NCBI GenBank assembly: GCA_025925615.1
Contig: JAICLN010000195.1
Location: 1-7,941 of the forward strand
DNA from: Actinomycetospora sp.
GTDB taxonomy: Bacteria; Actinomycetota; Actinomycetes; Mycobacteriales; Pseudonocardiaceae
Direction: 5' to 3'
DNA: 7,941 nt
In this document: positions 1 to 6,635 of the stretch, in pieces
How positions within the stretch are numbered: position 1 is the first letter of the stretch
How the letters are laid out: every line of letters begins with the position of its first letter
Translations under genes and position numbers: made by a program
Notes under the pieces: model-generated
Database searches by the model: none
Told to the model about the DNA's origin: nothing
Seen by the model: only the letters and a program-made list of their open reading frames with translations

Positions 1-379
1 CCCCGCGCAGGCGGACGCCGGTGCGCTGGGCGGACACGTCGACCGCCGAGGCGCCCGTCGCGCGGAGATCCTCCTCCGCCGGCAGACCGTCGCCGACGAG
101 CAGCCACTCGTCGGGCCCGAGCCAGCAGGCCCGGGCGTCCCCCGCACGACCAGCCAGGCCCGTCCACGTGTTCGGCCTGGTCGGCAGCGCCCCACCGACG
201 GCCCCGACGACCGCCGGTGTGGTCACCTCGGCGGGGTCGACGCGCAGGTCGACGGCGGTCGTCATCGGCAGGAGCTCGACGGCCAGGTCGATCCCCGCGC
301 CCGCGAGCTCCTCGGACAGCGCGGCGAAGGCCGCCCGGTGGTCCTCGAGGCGGTGTGTGCGCAGCAGGTGCTCAGCCAT
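1..379 (-). CDS. soxG: Sarcosine oxidase gamma subunit, C-terminus cut by window edge
   Basis: SoxG is the gamma subunit of heterotetrameric sarcosine oxidase, a cytoplasmic complex. It is related to part of the aminomethyltransferase (GcvT) fold and carries no cofactor of its own. The reading frame starts with ATG at 379, overlapping the last 8 bases of soxA, and a strong AAGGAG lies 9 bases upstream inside the end of soxA. 126 codons are visible; the family is usually about 200 aa, so the C-terminus lies beyond base 1. The protein begins MAEHLLRTHRLEDH. Near residue 87 it has the family-typical segment LGPDEWLLVGD, and near residue 113 VDVSAQRTGVRLRG. Third codon positions are almost all G or C. 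The overlap with soxA implies translational coupling and equal dosage. The assignment rests on these motifs and on position after soxA, the standard gene order in this operon type. Confidence 0.93.
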   Translation of the reverse strand, partial: MAEHLLRTHRLEDHRAAFAALSEELAGAGIDLAVELLPMTTAVDLRVDPAEVTTPAVVGAVGGALPTRPNTWTGLAGRAGDARACWLGPDEWLLVGDGLPAEEDLRATGASAVDVSAQRTGVRLRG

Positions 380-3092
380 CTCGGCGGGCTCCTTCCGGGT
401 CGACCAGGACGGATCCGCCGATGCGGGCGGGAACGAGGGTGGTGCCGACCGGGACGTGGACGACCTCGCCGACCCGCTCCCGACCGGCCCGGACGAGAGC
501 GAGCGCGAAGGGCCGGCCCAGCTCGGCGCTGTGGTAGCTGGACGTGACGTGGCCGAGCATCGGCACCGGGGGCGGCGGGAGGGCCCCGGCGTCGCAGAAG
601 GAGACGATCTGGGAGCCCTCGGGCAGCTTCGTCGTCGCGTCCGTGGGCAGCAGCGAGACCAGCTGCTTGCGCGCCGCGTCGTGGTTCGCCGGGCGGGCGA
701 AGGAGCGCTTCCCGACGAAGTCGGTCTTCTTCTTCGAGACCGCCCAGCCGAGCCCGAGGTCGTGCGGCGACACGGTGCCGTCGGTGTCCTGCCCGATGAT
801 CGGGTAGCCCTTCTCGGCGCGCAGGACGTGCATGGTCTCGGTGCCGTAGGGCGTGATCCCCTCGGGTGCGCCGGCCGCGAGGAGCCGGTCCCACAGCGCC
901 GGGGCGTACTCCGAGGCGACGCTGACCTCGTAGGCGAGCTCCCCGGAGAAGGAGATGCGGGCCAGTCGTACCGGGACCCCGTCGAGCGTGGTGTCCAGCC
1001 AGGTCATGAAGCCGAACGCCTCGTTCGAGACGTCCACGTCGGGGAAGACGCGGCCGACGACGGCGCGCGAGCGGGGTCCGACGACGGCGAACACCGACCA
1101 GTGGTCGGTCACCGAGGTGAGCCGGACCCGCAGTCCTGGCCACTCCGTCTGGATCCACTCCTCCATGCGGTCCAGCACGGCGGCGGCGTTGCCGGTGGTC
1201 GTCGTGATCAGGTAGCGGTCCGGCGCGAGCCGCAGCACTGTCCCGTCGTCGACGACCATCCCGTCGTGGCCGCACATCACGCCGTAGCGCACCCGGCCGA
1301 CCTTCAGGGTGCTCATCAGGTTCGTGTAGAGCTGGTCGAGCAGCACCTCGGCGTCGGGGCCCTGGACGTCGATCTTGCCCAGGGTGGAGCCGTCGAGGAT
1401 TCCGACGCCGCCCCGCACCGCCGCGCACTCGCGCAGCACGGCCGCGGTCATGTCCTCCCCGGGACGCGGGTAGTGCCGAGGGCGGCGCCACTGCCCGACG
1501 TCCTCGAACTCGGCACCGAGCCGGACGTGGCGGTCGTGGATCGCGGTGGTGCGCACCGGGTCGAACAGCTCGCCCCGCGCGCGTCCGGCGAGGGCCGCGA
1601 ACGCGACCGGGGTGTACGGCGGGCGGAACGTGGTGGTCCCGAGCCCGGCGACCGGGCGGCCCAGCAGTTCGGCGGTGATCCCGGCCGCGAGCATGCCGGA
1701 CGTCTTGCCCTGGTCGTGGCCGGTGCCGATCGTCGTGTAGCGCTTGACGTGCTCGAGGTGGGTCATCCCGGCCCCGACGGCGCGGGCGACGTCGGCGACG
1801 GTCGCGTCGCGGGCGAGGTCCACGAACTGCCGCGCCGGGTCGCCGTCGGTGCGCCACAGCACGAGCGGCGGCATCTCCTCGAGCGGGTCTACGGCCCCGC
1901 TCGCGGCGCCGACGACCTCGACCCCGTCCAGCTCCCCGCCCGGCACGAACGCGCCCCGCGCCTCGTCGTAGGCCAGCGGACCGCCGACGTGGCTGAACAG
2001 GTGCACGGCCGGGTTCCGGCCGCCGCTGACGAGCAGCAGGTCGCAGGGGACCTCCGCCCGGTCGTCCCCGACGACGACGGCGGTGATCCGCTCGGTGCCG
2101 CGGGTGCCGTGCACGGTGGTCCCCGCCTCGACGGGGACACCGGCGTCGGCGCAGCGCGCCGCCCACGTCGTCGGGACCGCGGCCCGGGCGTCGAGGACGC
2201 GGACGCGGGCCCCCGCCCCGGCGAGGTCGAGCGCGGCGGCGTAGGCCGAGTCGTCGGTGGTGGCGACGACGACGTCGTGCCCGGCGAGCACGCCGTGGCG
2301 GTGCAGGAGGTCCCGTGCGGCCGAGGCGAGCAGGATCCCGGGACGGTCGTCGTCGTCGAACACGAACGGTCGCTCGATCGCGCCGGTCGCGATGACGATC
2401 CGGGCGGCTCGTATCCGGTGCACCCGTTGACGCGACCGGGTGGTCGGCGCGTCGCGGAGGTGGTCGGTGCGCCGCTCCAGGGCGAGGACGAACCCGTCGT
2501 CGTAGTGGCCGAACGCGGTGGTGCGCTGCCGGTGGGTGACGCCCGGGTGGGTCGCGAGCTCGGCGACCGTGTCGGCGACGAACTCCCGCGCAGGGCGCCC
2601 CTCGATGCGCTCGGTGCCGGTCAGGGCCCCGCCGGGGGTCGGGCGGTCGTCGACGAGGACGACGTCGGCCCCGGCGCGCGCGGCGTCGCGGGCCGCGAGC
2701 AGGCCCGCCGGGCCGGCCCCGACGACGAGGACGTCGCAGTGGGTGTGGAGGCGGTCGTAGCGGGCGTGGTCGGGGACCTGGGCGAGCCGGCCCTGACCGT
2801 TCACGCCCCGGGCCACGAGCCCGTCGGTGATCTCGACGGCCGTGGCCTGCAGCATCGGCTCGGGGAACGGCTCCTCGATCTGGACCAGGCCCGTCGGGTC
2901 CTCGGTCCAGGATCCGGCGATCCCGCGGGGACGCCTGTACTTGACGCTGGTTCCGAGGGCGACGACGTCGTGGGCGAACAGGACCGAGGCGAGGGTGTCG
3001 CCGGGGTGCCCGGTGTAGGCGCGGCCGTTGACCGTGACGGAGACGGTGCGGCTGCGGTCGATCGCCCACCCGTACCCGTCGACGCGGCTCAT
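372..3092 (-). CDS. soxA: Sarcosine oxidase alpha subunit
   Basis: This is the large subunit (906 aa) of heterotetrameric sarcosine oxidase; family members are usually 930-1000 aa. By family knowledge it binds NAD and, at the alpha/beta interface, shares the covalent FMN. Its C-terminal half resembles aminomethyltransferase and is where the methylene group is loaded onto tetrahydrofolate. The N-terminal ~90 residues match the ferredoxin-like domain (TGHPGDTLASVLFAHDV, KYRRPRGI) without iron-sulfur cysteines, as expected for SoxA. A dinucleotide-binding VVGAGPAG follows at 123-130, and IVIATGAIERP near 235. The GcvT-like part starts near 510 and includes LDGSTLGKIDVQGPDAE near 570 and EKGYPIIGQDTDG with DLGLGWAVSKKK near 760-790. 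The ATG at 3092 overlaps the soxD stop in an ATGA and has GAGG 7 bases upstream. The same frame is open up to 3338, but that part is arginine-rich, unlike the family, and covers soxD. The stop is at 372-374, inside the start of soxG. Confidence 0.96.
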   Translation of the reverse strand: MSRVDGYGWAIDRSRTVSVTVNGRAYTGHPGDTLASVLFAHDVVALGTSVKYRRPRGIAGSWTEDPTGLVQIEEPFPEPMLQATAVEITDGLVARGVNGQGRLAQVPDHARYDRLHTHCDVLVVGAGPAGLLAARDAARAGADVVLVDDRPTPGGALTGTERIEGRPAREFVADTVAELATHPGVTHRQRTTAFGHYDDGFVLALERRTDHLRDAPTTRSRQRVHRIRAARIVIATGAIERPFVFDDDDRPGILLASAARDLLHRHGVLAGHDVVVATTDDSAYAAALDLAGAGARVRVLDARAAVPTTWAARCADAGVPVEAGTTVHGTRGTERITAVVVGDDRAEVPCDLLLVSGGRNPAVHLFSHVGGPLAYDEARGAFVPGGELDGVEVVGAASGAVDPLEEMPPLVLWRTDGDPARQFVDLARDATVADVARAVGAGMTHLEHVKRYTTIGTGHDQGKTSGMLAAGITAELLGRPVAGLGTTTFRPPYTPVAFAALAGRARGELFDPVRTTAIHDRHVRLGAEFEDVGQWRRPRHYPRPGEDMTAAVLRECAAVRGGVGILDGSTLGKIDVQGPDAEVLLDQLYTNLMSTLKVGRVRYGVMCGHDGMVVDDGTVLRLAPDRYLITTTTGNAAAVLDRMEEWIQTEWPGLRVRLTSVTDHWSVFAVVGPRSRAVVGRVFPDVDVSNEAFGFMTWLDTTLDGVPVRLARISFSGELAYEVSVASEYAPALWDRLLAAGAPEGITPYGTETMHVLRAEKGYPIIGQDTDGTVSPHDLGLGWAVSKKKTDFVGKRSFARPANHDAARKQLVSLLPTDATTKLPEGSQIVSFCDAGALPPPPVPMLGHVTSSYHSAELGRPFALALVRAGRERVGEVVHVPVGTTLVPARIGGSVLVDPEGARRDG

Positions 3093-3361
3093 CGCGGCAC
3101 CTCTGGCTGGATGTCCACGGTGGCAAGGAAGCGGTGGGTGCGGGTGTCGCGCACGGCGGTGAACCAGCGGCGGCAGCCCGCGGCGTGCGACCACTGCTCG
3201 GTCGCCGGGCCCTTCGGGTTGGGGCGGACGAAGACGAACCGCGCCCACGCGTCGTCGCCGAGCGCGGCCGGATCGGCGGGGTAGGGCACAGTGGCGGCGC
3301 CGCCGTAGTGGAACTCGGTCTCCTCGCGGGGGCCGCACCAGGGGCAGGTGATCAGTTGCAC
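3089..3361 (-). CDS. soxD: Sarcosine oxidase delta subunit (zinc-binding)
   Basis: SoxD is the smallest subunit (90 aa) of heterotetrameric sarcosine oxidase. It binds one structural zinc ion and packs against the alpha subunit. The sequence begins MQLITCPWCGPREETEFHYG. The four zinc ligands known for this family are present at the usual numbers: Cys6 and Cys9 in CPWCG, His59 and Cys63 in WSHAAGC. The stretch FVFVRPNPKGPATEQW and the following CRRWFTAVRDT are also typical. The start is GTG at 3361, which puts the protein at normal family length and the zinc ligands at normal positions. The AGGAG used for initiation overlaps the soxB stop codon. The stop TGA is shared with the soxA start in an ATGA overlap. 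Longer open frames reaching upstream to 4366 are out-of-frame reading through soxB. Confidence 0.95.
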   Translation of the reverse strand: MQLITCPWCGPREETEFHYGGAATVPYPADPAALGDDAWARFVFVRPNPKGPATEQWSHAAGCRRWFTAVRDTRTHRFLATVDIQPEVPR

Positions 3362-3366
3362 GGGTT

Positions 3367-3371
3367 CTCCT
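3367..3371 (-). promoter_or_regulatory. Ribosome binding site of soxD
   Basis: AGGAG sits 5 bases before the GTG at 3361 and shares bases with the TAG stop of soxB at 3370-3372. This fixes the GTG as the soxD start, and suggests that ribosomes ending soxB re-initiate on soxD. Confidence 0.75.
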
Positions 3372-4617
3372 AGTGGGCCACGGCGGCGGCGCCGTGCTCG
3401 TCCACGAGCGCGCCGGTGCTGAAGCGGTCGAGCCCGAACGGCGCGACCAGGGGGTGCGGCTCGCCGTGGGCGGTCGTGTGGGCCAGGCACCAGCCCAGTC
3501 CGGGCGTGGCCTTGAAGCCCCCGGTGCCCCAGCCGCAGTTGAGGACGACGTTGTCGTAGGGGGTGCACCCGATGATCGGGCTGGCGTCGGGGGTGACGTC
3601 GACGACGCCGGCCCAGCTGCGGAGCAGGTGCGCGCGGGCGAACACCGGGAAGAGCTCGACGGCGGCGGCCATCTGCCGTTCGATGATCGAGAAGGACCCG
3701 CGCTGGCCGTAGCCGGTGGGGGCGTCGATGCCCGCGCCCATCACGAGCTCGCCCTTGTGGGCCTGCGAGACGTACACGTGCACCGCGTTGGACATGACGA
3801 TCGTCGGGTGCACCGGCTCGAGCAGCTCGGAGACGAGGGCCTGCAGCGGGTGCGACTGCAGCGGCGCCGGGATGCCGAGCTCGTCGAGCAGGACCGAGGT
3901 GTGCCCGGCGGCGCACAGCGCGACGGTGCCGCAGGCGATGTCCCCGCGGGTGGTGCGCAGGCCGATGACCCGGTCGCCGTCGGTGGTGAACCCGGTGACC
4001 TCGCAGTGCTGGATCAGGTCGATCCCGGCCTCGTCGGCGCGGCGGGCGAAACCCCAGGCGACGTAGTCGTGCTTGGCGATCCCGGCCCGGGGCTGGAAGG
4101 TCGCGCCCTGCACCGGGTAGCGGATGTCGTCCGAGACGTTGACGATCGGGCAGACCTTCGCCACCTCGTCGGGGCCGAGCCACTCGGCGTCGACCCCGTT
4201 GAGGCGGTTGGCCTCGACCCGCCGGACGGAGTCGCGCACGTCCTGCTCGGTGTGCGCGAGGTTGAGCACCCCGCGCTGGCTGAACAGGATCGGGTAGCCG
4301 AGGTCCTCCTCGAGCCCTTCCCAGAGCTTCAGCGCGTGCTCGTAGATCCCCGCGGACTCGTCCCACAGGTAGTTCGAGCGGATCAGGGTGGTGTTGCGGG
4401 CCATGTTCCCACCGGCCAGCCAGCCCTTCTCGAGCACCGCGACGTTCGTGATGCCGTGGTTGCGGGCCAGATAGTGCGCGGTCGCGAGGCCGTGACCGCC
4501 GCCCCCGACGATGACGACGTCGTAGGCGCGCTTCGGCTCGGGGTTGCGCCAGAGGAAGTCGGGGTGCTCGGGGAGGTGGGCGCCCGGGGGCGTGGGCGGT
4601 GCGGTCGTCGTCGTCAT
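3370..4617 (-). CDS. soxB: Sarcosine oxidase beta subunit
   Basis: SoxB (415 aa; family about 405) is the catalytic subunit that oxidises sarcosine. By family knowledge it holds non-covalent FAD and covalent FMN attached to a histidine. The N-terminal FAD-binding strand is [18 protein letters not shown], with the GxGxxG glycines at 38, 40 and 43. [17 protein letters not shown] follows at 61-77. His183 in [12 protein letters not shown] aligns with the flavinylated histidine (about 173-175 in Corynebacterium enzymes). The C-terminal [13 protein letters not shown] at 361-373 is the conserved end of the DAO fold, and its Lys369 sits where the oxygen-activating lysine is expected. The ATG at 4617 overlaps the glyA stop in ATGA, with GGAG 8 bases upstream. 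The stop is TAG at 3370-3372. The frame is open further upstream to 5289, but that is arginine-rich shadow reading of glyA. No missing residues were seen. Confidence 0.97.
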   Translation of the reverse strand: MTTTTAPPTPPGAHLPEHPDFLWRNPEPKRAYDVVIVGGGGHGLATAHYLARNHGITNVAVLEKGWLAGGNMARNTTLIRSNYLWDESAGIYEHALKLWEGLEEDLGYPILFSQRGVLNLAHTEQDVRDSVRRVEANRLNGVDAEWLGPDEVAKVCPIVNVSDDIRYPVQGATFQPRAGIAKHDYVAWGFARRADEAGIDLIQHCEVTGFTTDGDRVIGLRTTRGDIACGTVALCAAGHTSVLLDELGIPAPLQSHPLQALVSELLEPVHPTIVMSNAVHVYVSQAHKGELVMGAGIDAPTGYGQRGSFSIIERQMAAAVELFPVFARAHLLRSWAGVVDVTPDASPIIGCTPYDNVVLNCGWGTGGFKATPGLGWCLAHTTAHGEPHPLVAPFGLDRFSTGALVDEHGAAAVAH

Positions 4618-5915
4618 GCCGGCAGCTCCGGGTAGAGGGGGTGGCGGTCGGCGAGGGCGGCGACTCGGTAGCCCAGGGCGTCCAGCTCGATCTCGGTGAT
4701 CTCCGGGCGGAGGGCTCGGGCGATCACGTCGGCGACCTCGCGGAAGCCCTCGGCGGTGAAGCCGCGGCTGGCCAGCGCCGCGGTGCCGATGCGGACCCCG
4801 GAGCTGACCATCGGGGGGCGGGGGTCGAACGGGACCGCGTTGCGGTTGACCGTGATCCCGACCCGGTCGAGGCGTTCCTCGGCCTGCTTGCCGTCGAGGG
4901 TCGAGGTGCGCAGGTCGACCAGAACCAGGTGCACGTCGGTGCCGCCCGAGACGACGCCGAGGCCCTCCTCGCTCAGCAGCCGGTCGGCGAGGATGCGGGC
5001 GCCCTCGAGGGTGCGCGCCTGGCGGTCGCGGAACTCGGCCGTGCCGGCCAGCCCGAACGCGACGGCCTTGGCCGCGATGACGTGCTCGAGCGGCCCGCCC
5101 TGCTGCCCGGGGAAGACCGCCGAGTTCAACTTCTTCGCGAGGTCCTTCGTCGCGAGGACGAAGCCGCCGCGCGGGCCCCCGAGGGTCTTGTGGGTGGTCG
5201 AGGTGACGACGTGGGCGTGGGGGACCGGGGAGGGGTGCAGTCCGGCGGCGACCAGCCCGGCGAAGTGGGCCATGTCGACCATGAACCACGCCCCGACGTC
5301 GTCGGCGATGCGCCGGAACGCGGCGAAGTCCAGCTGCCGCGGGTAGGCCGACCAGCCCGCGATGATCAGCTTCGGTCGGCGCTCGTGGGCGAGTCGTTCG
5401 ACCTCGGCCATGTCGACGCGGTGGTCGTCCTCGCGGACGTGGTAGGCGGCGACGTCGTAGAGCCGCCCCGAGAAGTTGAGGCGCATGCCGTGGGTGAGGT
5501 GGCCGCCGTGGGCGAGGTCGAGGCCCAGGATGGTGTCGCCCGGGTCGAGGAGCGCGGCCATGACGGCGGCGTTGGCCTGGGCACCGGAGTGGGGCTGGAC
5601 GTTGGCGAACTCGGCGCCGAAGAGGGTCTTGACCCGCTCGATCGCGAGCGCCTCGATGACGTCGACGTGCTCGCAGCCGCCGTAGTAGCGCCGGCCCGGG
5701 TAGCCCTCGGCGTACTTGTTGGTGAGCACCGAGCCCTGGGCCTCGAGCACCGCCAGCGGGGCGGCGTTCTCGCTGGCGATCATCTCGAGGGTCCGCTGTT
5801 GCCGGACGGTCTCCCGCCCGATCGCGGCGTGGACCTCAGGGTCGGTCTCGGCGAGGGACCGGGACAGGACGGCGGCGGTGGAGTCCGCGGTCCCGGGGAG
5901 GACGGTGAGCGACAT
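4614..5915 (-). CDS. glyA: Serine hydroxymethyltransferase
   Basis: This is a PLP-dependent cytoplasmic enzyme (433 aa; family 410-435) that interconverts glycine plus 5,10-methylenetetrahydrofolate with serine plus tetrahydrofolate. Family landmarks in order: MIASENAAP at 45-53, [15 protein letters not shown] at 66-80, [11 protein letters not shown] at 108-118, VDMAHFAG at 213-220 (Asp and His near the cofactor), and [16 protein letters not shown], where Lys243 should form the internal aldimine with PLP. As the first gene of the sarcosine operon it can use both products of sarcosine oxidase, so it is probably a dedicated second copy separate from the housekeeping glyA; that second-copy status is inference. 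I chose ATG 5915 because GGAG lies 7 bases upstream. An in-frame ATG at 5975 is rejected, since it lies between the predicted -35 and -10 boxes and would not be transcribed. The stop overlaps soxB. Confidence 0.96.
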   Translation of the reverse strand: MSLTVLPGTADSTAAVLSRSLAETDPEVHAAIGRETVRQQRTLEMIASENAAPLAVLEAQGSVLTNKYAEGYPGRRYYGGCEHVDVIEALAIERVKTLFGAEFANVQPHSGAQANAAVMAALLDPGDTILGLDLAHGGHLTHGMRLNFSGRLYDVAAYHVREDDHRVDMAEVERLAHERRPKLIIAGWSAYPRQLDFAAFRRIADDVGAWFMVDMAHFAGLVAAGLHPSPVPHAHVVTSTTHKTLGGPRGGFVLATKDLAKKLNSAVFPGQQGGPLEHVIAAKAVAFGLAGTAEFRDRQARTLEGARILADRLLSEEGLGVVSGGTDVHLVLVDLRTSTLDGKQAEERLDRVGITVNRNAVPFDPRPPMVSSGVRIGTAALASRGFTAEGFREVADVIARALRPEITEIELDALGYRVAALADRHPLYPELPA

Positions 5916-5943
5916 GGGCTTGCTCCGCACCAGCTGACGACGA

Positions 5944-5957
5944 CTGATATATCTATC
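5944..5957. promoter_or_regulatory. Possible operator at the glyA-sox transcription start
   Basis: On the minus strand this reads GATAGATATATCAG. It contains the perfect 8-base palindrome GATATATC (5946-5953) and a half-site pair GATA/TATC. It is the most AT-rich spot in the neighbourhood and begins about 8 bases after the predicted -10 box, at the expected transcription start. A repressor bound here would block the operon, which fits a substrate-induced catabolic operon. The regulator is not visible in the window. The function is inference. Confidence 0.45.
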
Positions 5958-5964
5958 GGCGCGG

Positions 5965-5994
5965 ACTGTAGGCACGCGTCGATGCGAGCGTCAA
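5965..5994 (-). promoter_or_regulatory. Predicted sigma-70-type promoter of the glyA-soxBDAG operon
   Basis: Reading leftward, TTGACG (5994-5989) matches the -35 consensus at five of six positions. After an 18-base spacer comes TACAGT (5970-5965), which fits the actinobacterial TAnnnT form of the -10 box. The start would fall near 5957, giving a short leader of about 42 bases before ATG 5915. It is placed correctly for the operon and the spacing is good, but it is a pattern match only. Confidence 0.5.
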
Positions 5995-6046
5995 TGGGTG
6001 GGGTGCACGGGTGGGACGAGCGGGCGCGCCCGGCCGCGGCGCTCGG

Positions 6047-6135
6047 TGATCAGGAGTCGCGGCGCTCGCAGGCCGATGAGGGGCACTGGATGCATCTCGG
6101 AGGGCGCGCCCGCCTGCCCTACGTGCTCCTGATCA
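6047..6135. repeat. 10-base inverted repeat around repeat copy 1
   Basis: TGATCAGGAG at 6047-6056 is the exact reverse complement of CTCCTGATCA at 6126-6135, which lies in the tail of repeat copy 1. The 69 bases between them include the repeat body and the palindromes GATGCATC and GGGCGCGCCC. It may be a remnant of a third, inverted copy of the element, or may let the region fold into a large stem. Confidence 0.4.
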
Positions 6136-6142
6136 TGCGGCG
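6073..6142. repeat. 70-base direct repeat, copy 1
   Basis: This copy matches 6167-6236 at 65 of 70 bases with no gaps. The first 37 bases (6073-6109) are identical in both. The differences are at 6110, 6111, 6113, 6117 and 6129. It contains the perfect palindromes GATGCATC and TGATCA. No ribosome binding site or recognisable gene is associated with it. It may be a copy of a dispersed intergenic element. Confidence 0.8.
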
Positions 6143-6166
6143 ACGGGCGGGCGGGGTGTGCCCGGT

Positions 6167-6236
6167 CCGATGAGGGGCACTGGATGCATCTCGGAGGGCG
6201 CGCGAGACTGTCCTACGTGCTCGTGATCATGCGGCG
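6167..6236. repeat. 70-base direct repeat, copy 2
   Basis: This is the second copy, 94 bases after the first and separated from it by 24 unrelated GC-rich bases. It ends 11 bases before the stop codon of the small leftward gene at 6248. It shares the GATGCATC palindrome and the TGATCA core with copy 1, but not the full GGGCGCGCCC palindrome, because a base change breaks it. Confidence 0.8.
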
Positions 6237-6247
6237 CGTCAGCGGGG

Positions 6248-6508
6248 TCAGGCCGGCTTCGCCGTGGCGCGGGTGATGTAGCGCTCGACGACCTCGCGGG
6301 CCTCGATGATGTTACGGGCGTGGCCCCACCGGGCCGCGTCGAGGGTGGAGTGCGTCCAGCCGCCCGGCGGCACCCGCGTGCCCAGCGTCAGATACCCGAT
6401 CTGGCGATCCCAGAGGATCTCCGACTCGAATCCGCGTGGGTCGTCCCATCGCCACGAGTAACCGCGCTCCTCGGTGGACTCGATGACCAGGACACCGTCG
6501 ATCTCCAT
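6248..6508 (-). CDS. Small protein of unknown function, 86 aa, tryptophan-rich
   Basis: I do not recognise this protein. It starts MEIDGVLVIESTEERGYSW and ends ERYITRATAKPA. It has five tryptophans in 86 residues (19, 21, 33, 51, 61), a likely beta-rich first half, and a probable helix at the C-terminus around NIIEAREVVERY. It has no signal peptide, membrane segment or cysteine. I chose the ATG at 6508 because GGGGAG lies 6 bases upstream (6515-6520). An in-frame ATG at 6553 has a poorer site and lies in the inverted repeat, and the frame open to 6895 merely reads the opposite strand of the neighbouring gene. Third positions of codons are mostly G or C, supporting real coding. It is divergent from the 84-aa gene at 6636. 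It might belong to the sarcosine operon's region only by chance, since 332 bases and a separate promoter lie between it and glyA. Confidence 0.75.
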   Translation of the reverse strand: MEIDGVLVIESTEERGYSWRWDDPRGFESEILWDRQIGYLTLGTRVPPGGWTHSTLDAARWGHARNIIEAREVVERYITRATAKPA

Positions 6509-6537
6509 GTCGCGCTCCCCGATCCACACCCATGAGG

Positions 6538-6561
6538 ATGATTCGCAGTCCATGGAATCAT
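6538..6561. promoter_or_regulatory. Inverted repeat between two divergent genes, possible operator
   Basis: ATGATTC (6538-6544) and GAATCAT (6555-6561) form perfect 7-base arms around a 10-base centre, which overlaps the palindrome TCCATGGA (6549-6556). The site lies 30-53 bases upstream of the leftward ATG at 6508 and 75-98 bases upstream of the rightward ATG at 6636, in a stretch less GC-rich than its surroundings. This is the usual place for an operator serving both genes. No clear -35/-10 pair could be assigned for either direction. Confidence 0.4.
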
Positions 6562-6635
6562 GGGCGCCACCGCACCGCTCGGCGCAACCAGAGCAACTTT
6601 CCCGCCGAATGGTCCTGTCCCCCAGGAGCGCGAGC

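Larger units (their letters stand above)
5916..6247. other. Non-coding region upstream of the sarcosine operon
   Basis: These 332 bases separate glyA from the small gene ending at 6248, and both are read leftward. The part next to glyA holds the leader, a possible operator and a promoter. The rest (about 5995-6247) holds a 70-base direct repeat, the palindrome GGGCGCGCCC twice (6022-6031 and 6102-6111), a 10-base direct repeat GCGGCGCTCG (6036-6045 and 6059-6068), and a 10-base inverted pair. Short open frames exist, for example from ATG 6170 on the plus strand, but none has a ribosome binding site. I see no tRNA, no riboswitch and no convincing terminator for the gene ending at 6248. Confidence 0.7.

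Noticed and set aside
262..3126. A 954-codon minus-strand open frame overlapping soxA in another frame
   Set aside because: It is dominated by arginine and proline and has no motifs, while the soxA frame over the same bases encodes a recognised protein with normal codon use.
21..3284. A 1087-codon open frame on the plus strand opposite soxA and soxG
   Set aside because: It lies opposite proven sox genes. Its protein is rich in Arg, Gly, Val, Asp and Ala with no recognisable domain, the typical by-product of strong G/C third-position bias.
5916..5960. A glycine or folate riboswitch before glyA
   Set aside because: The predicted leader is only about 42 bases and shows no conserved riboswitch features.
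5916..5975. Twenty extra N-terminal codons for glyA from ATG 5975
   Set aside because: That ATG lies between the predicted -35 and -10 boxes and has no good ribosome binding site. ATG 5915 has one and gives the normal family length.
4599..6173. A 524-codon plus-strand open frame opposite glyA, running into repeat copy 1
   Set aside because: It is antisense to a clear glyA, has no ribosome binding site, and has low-complexity composition.
6073..6236. A CRISPR array or transposon ends
   Set aside because: There are only two direct copies with one 24-base spacer, no transposase gene and no flanking target duplication.
6170..6283. A small plus-strand gene from ATG 6170 through repeat copy 2
   Set aside because: It has no ribosome binding site, runs into the opposite strand of the 86-aa gene, and the matching frame in copy 1 stops after 18 codons.
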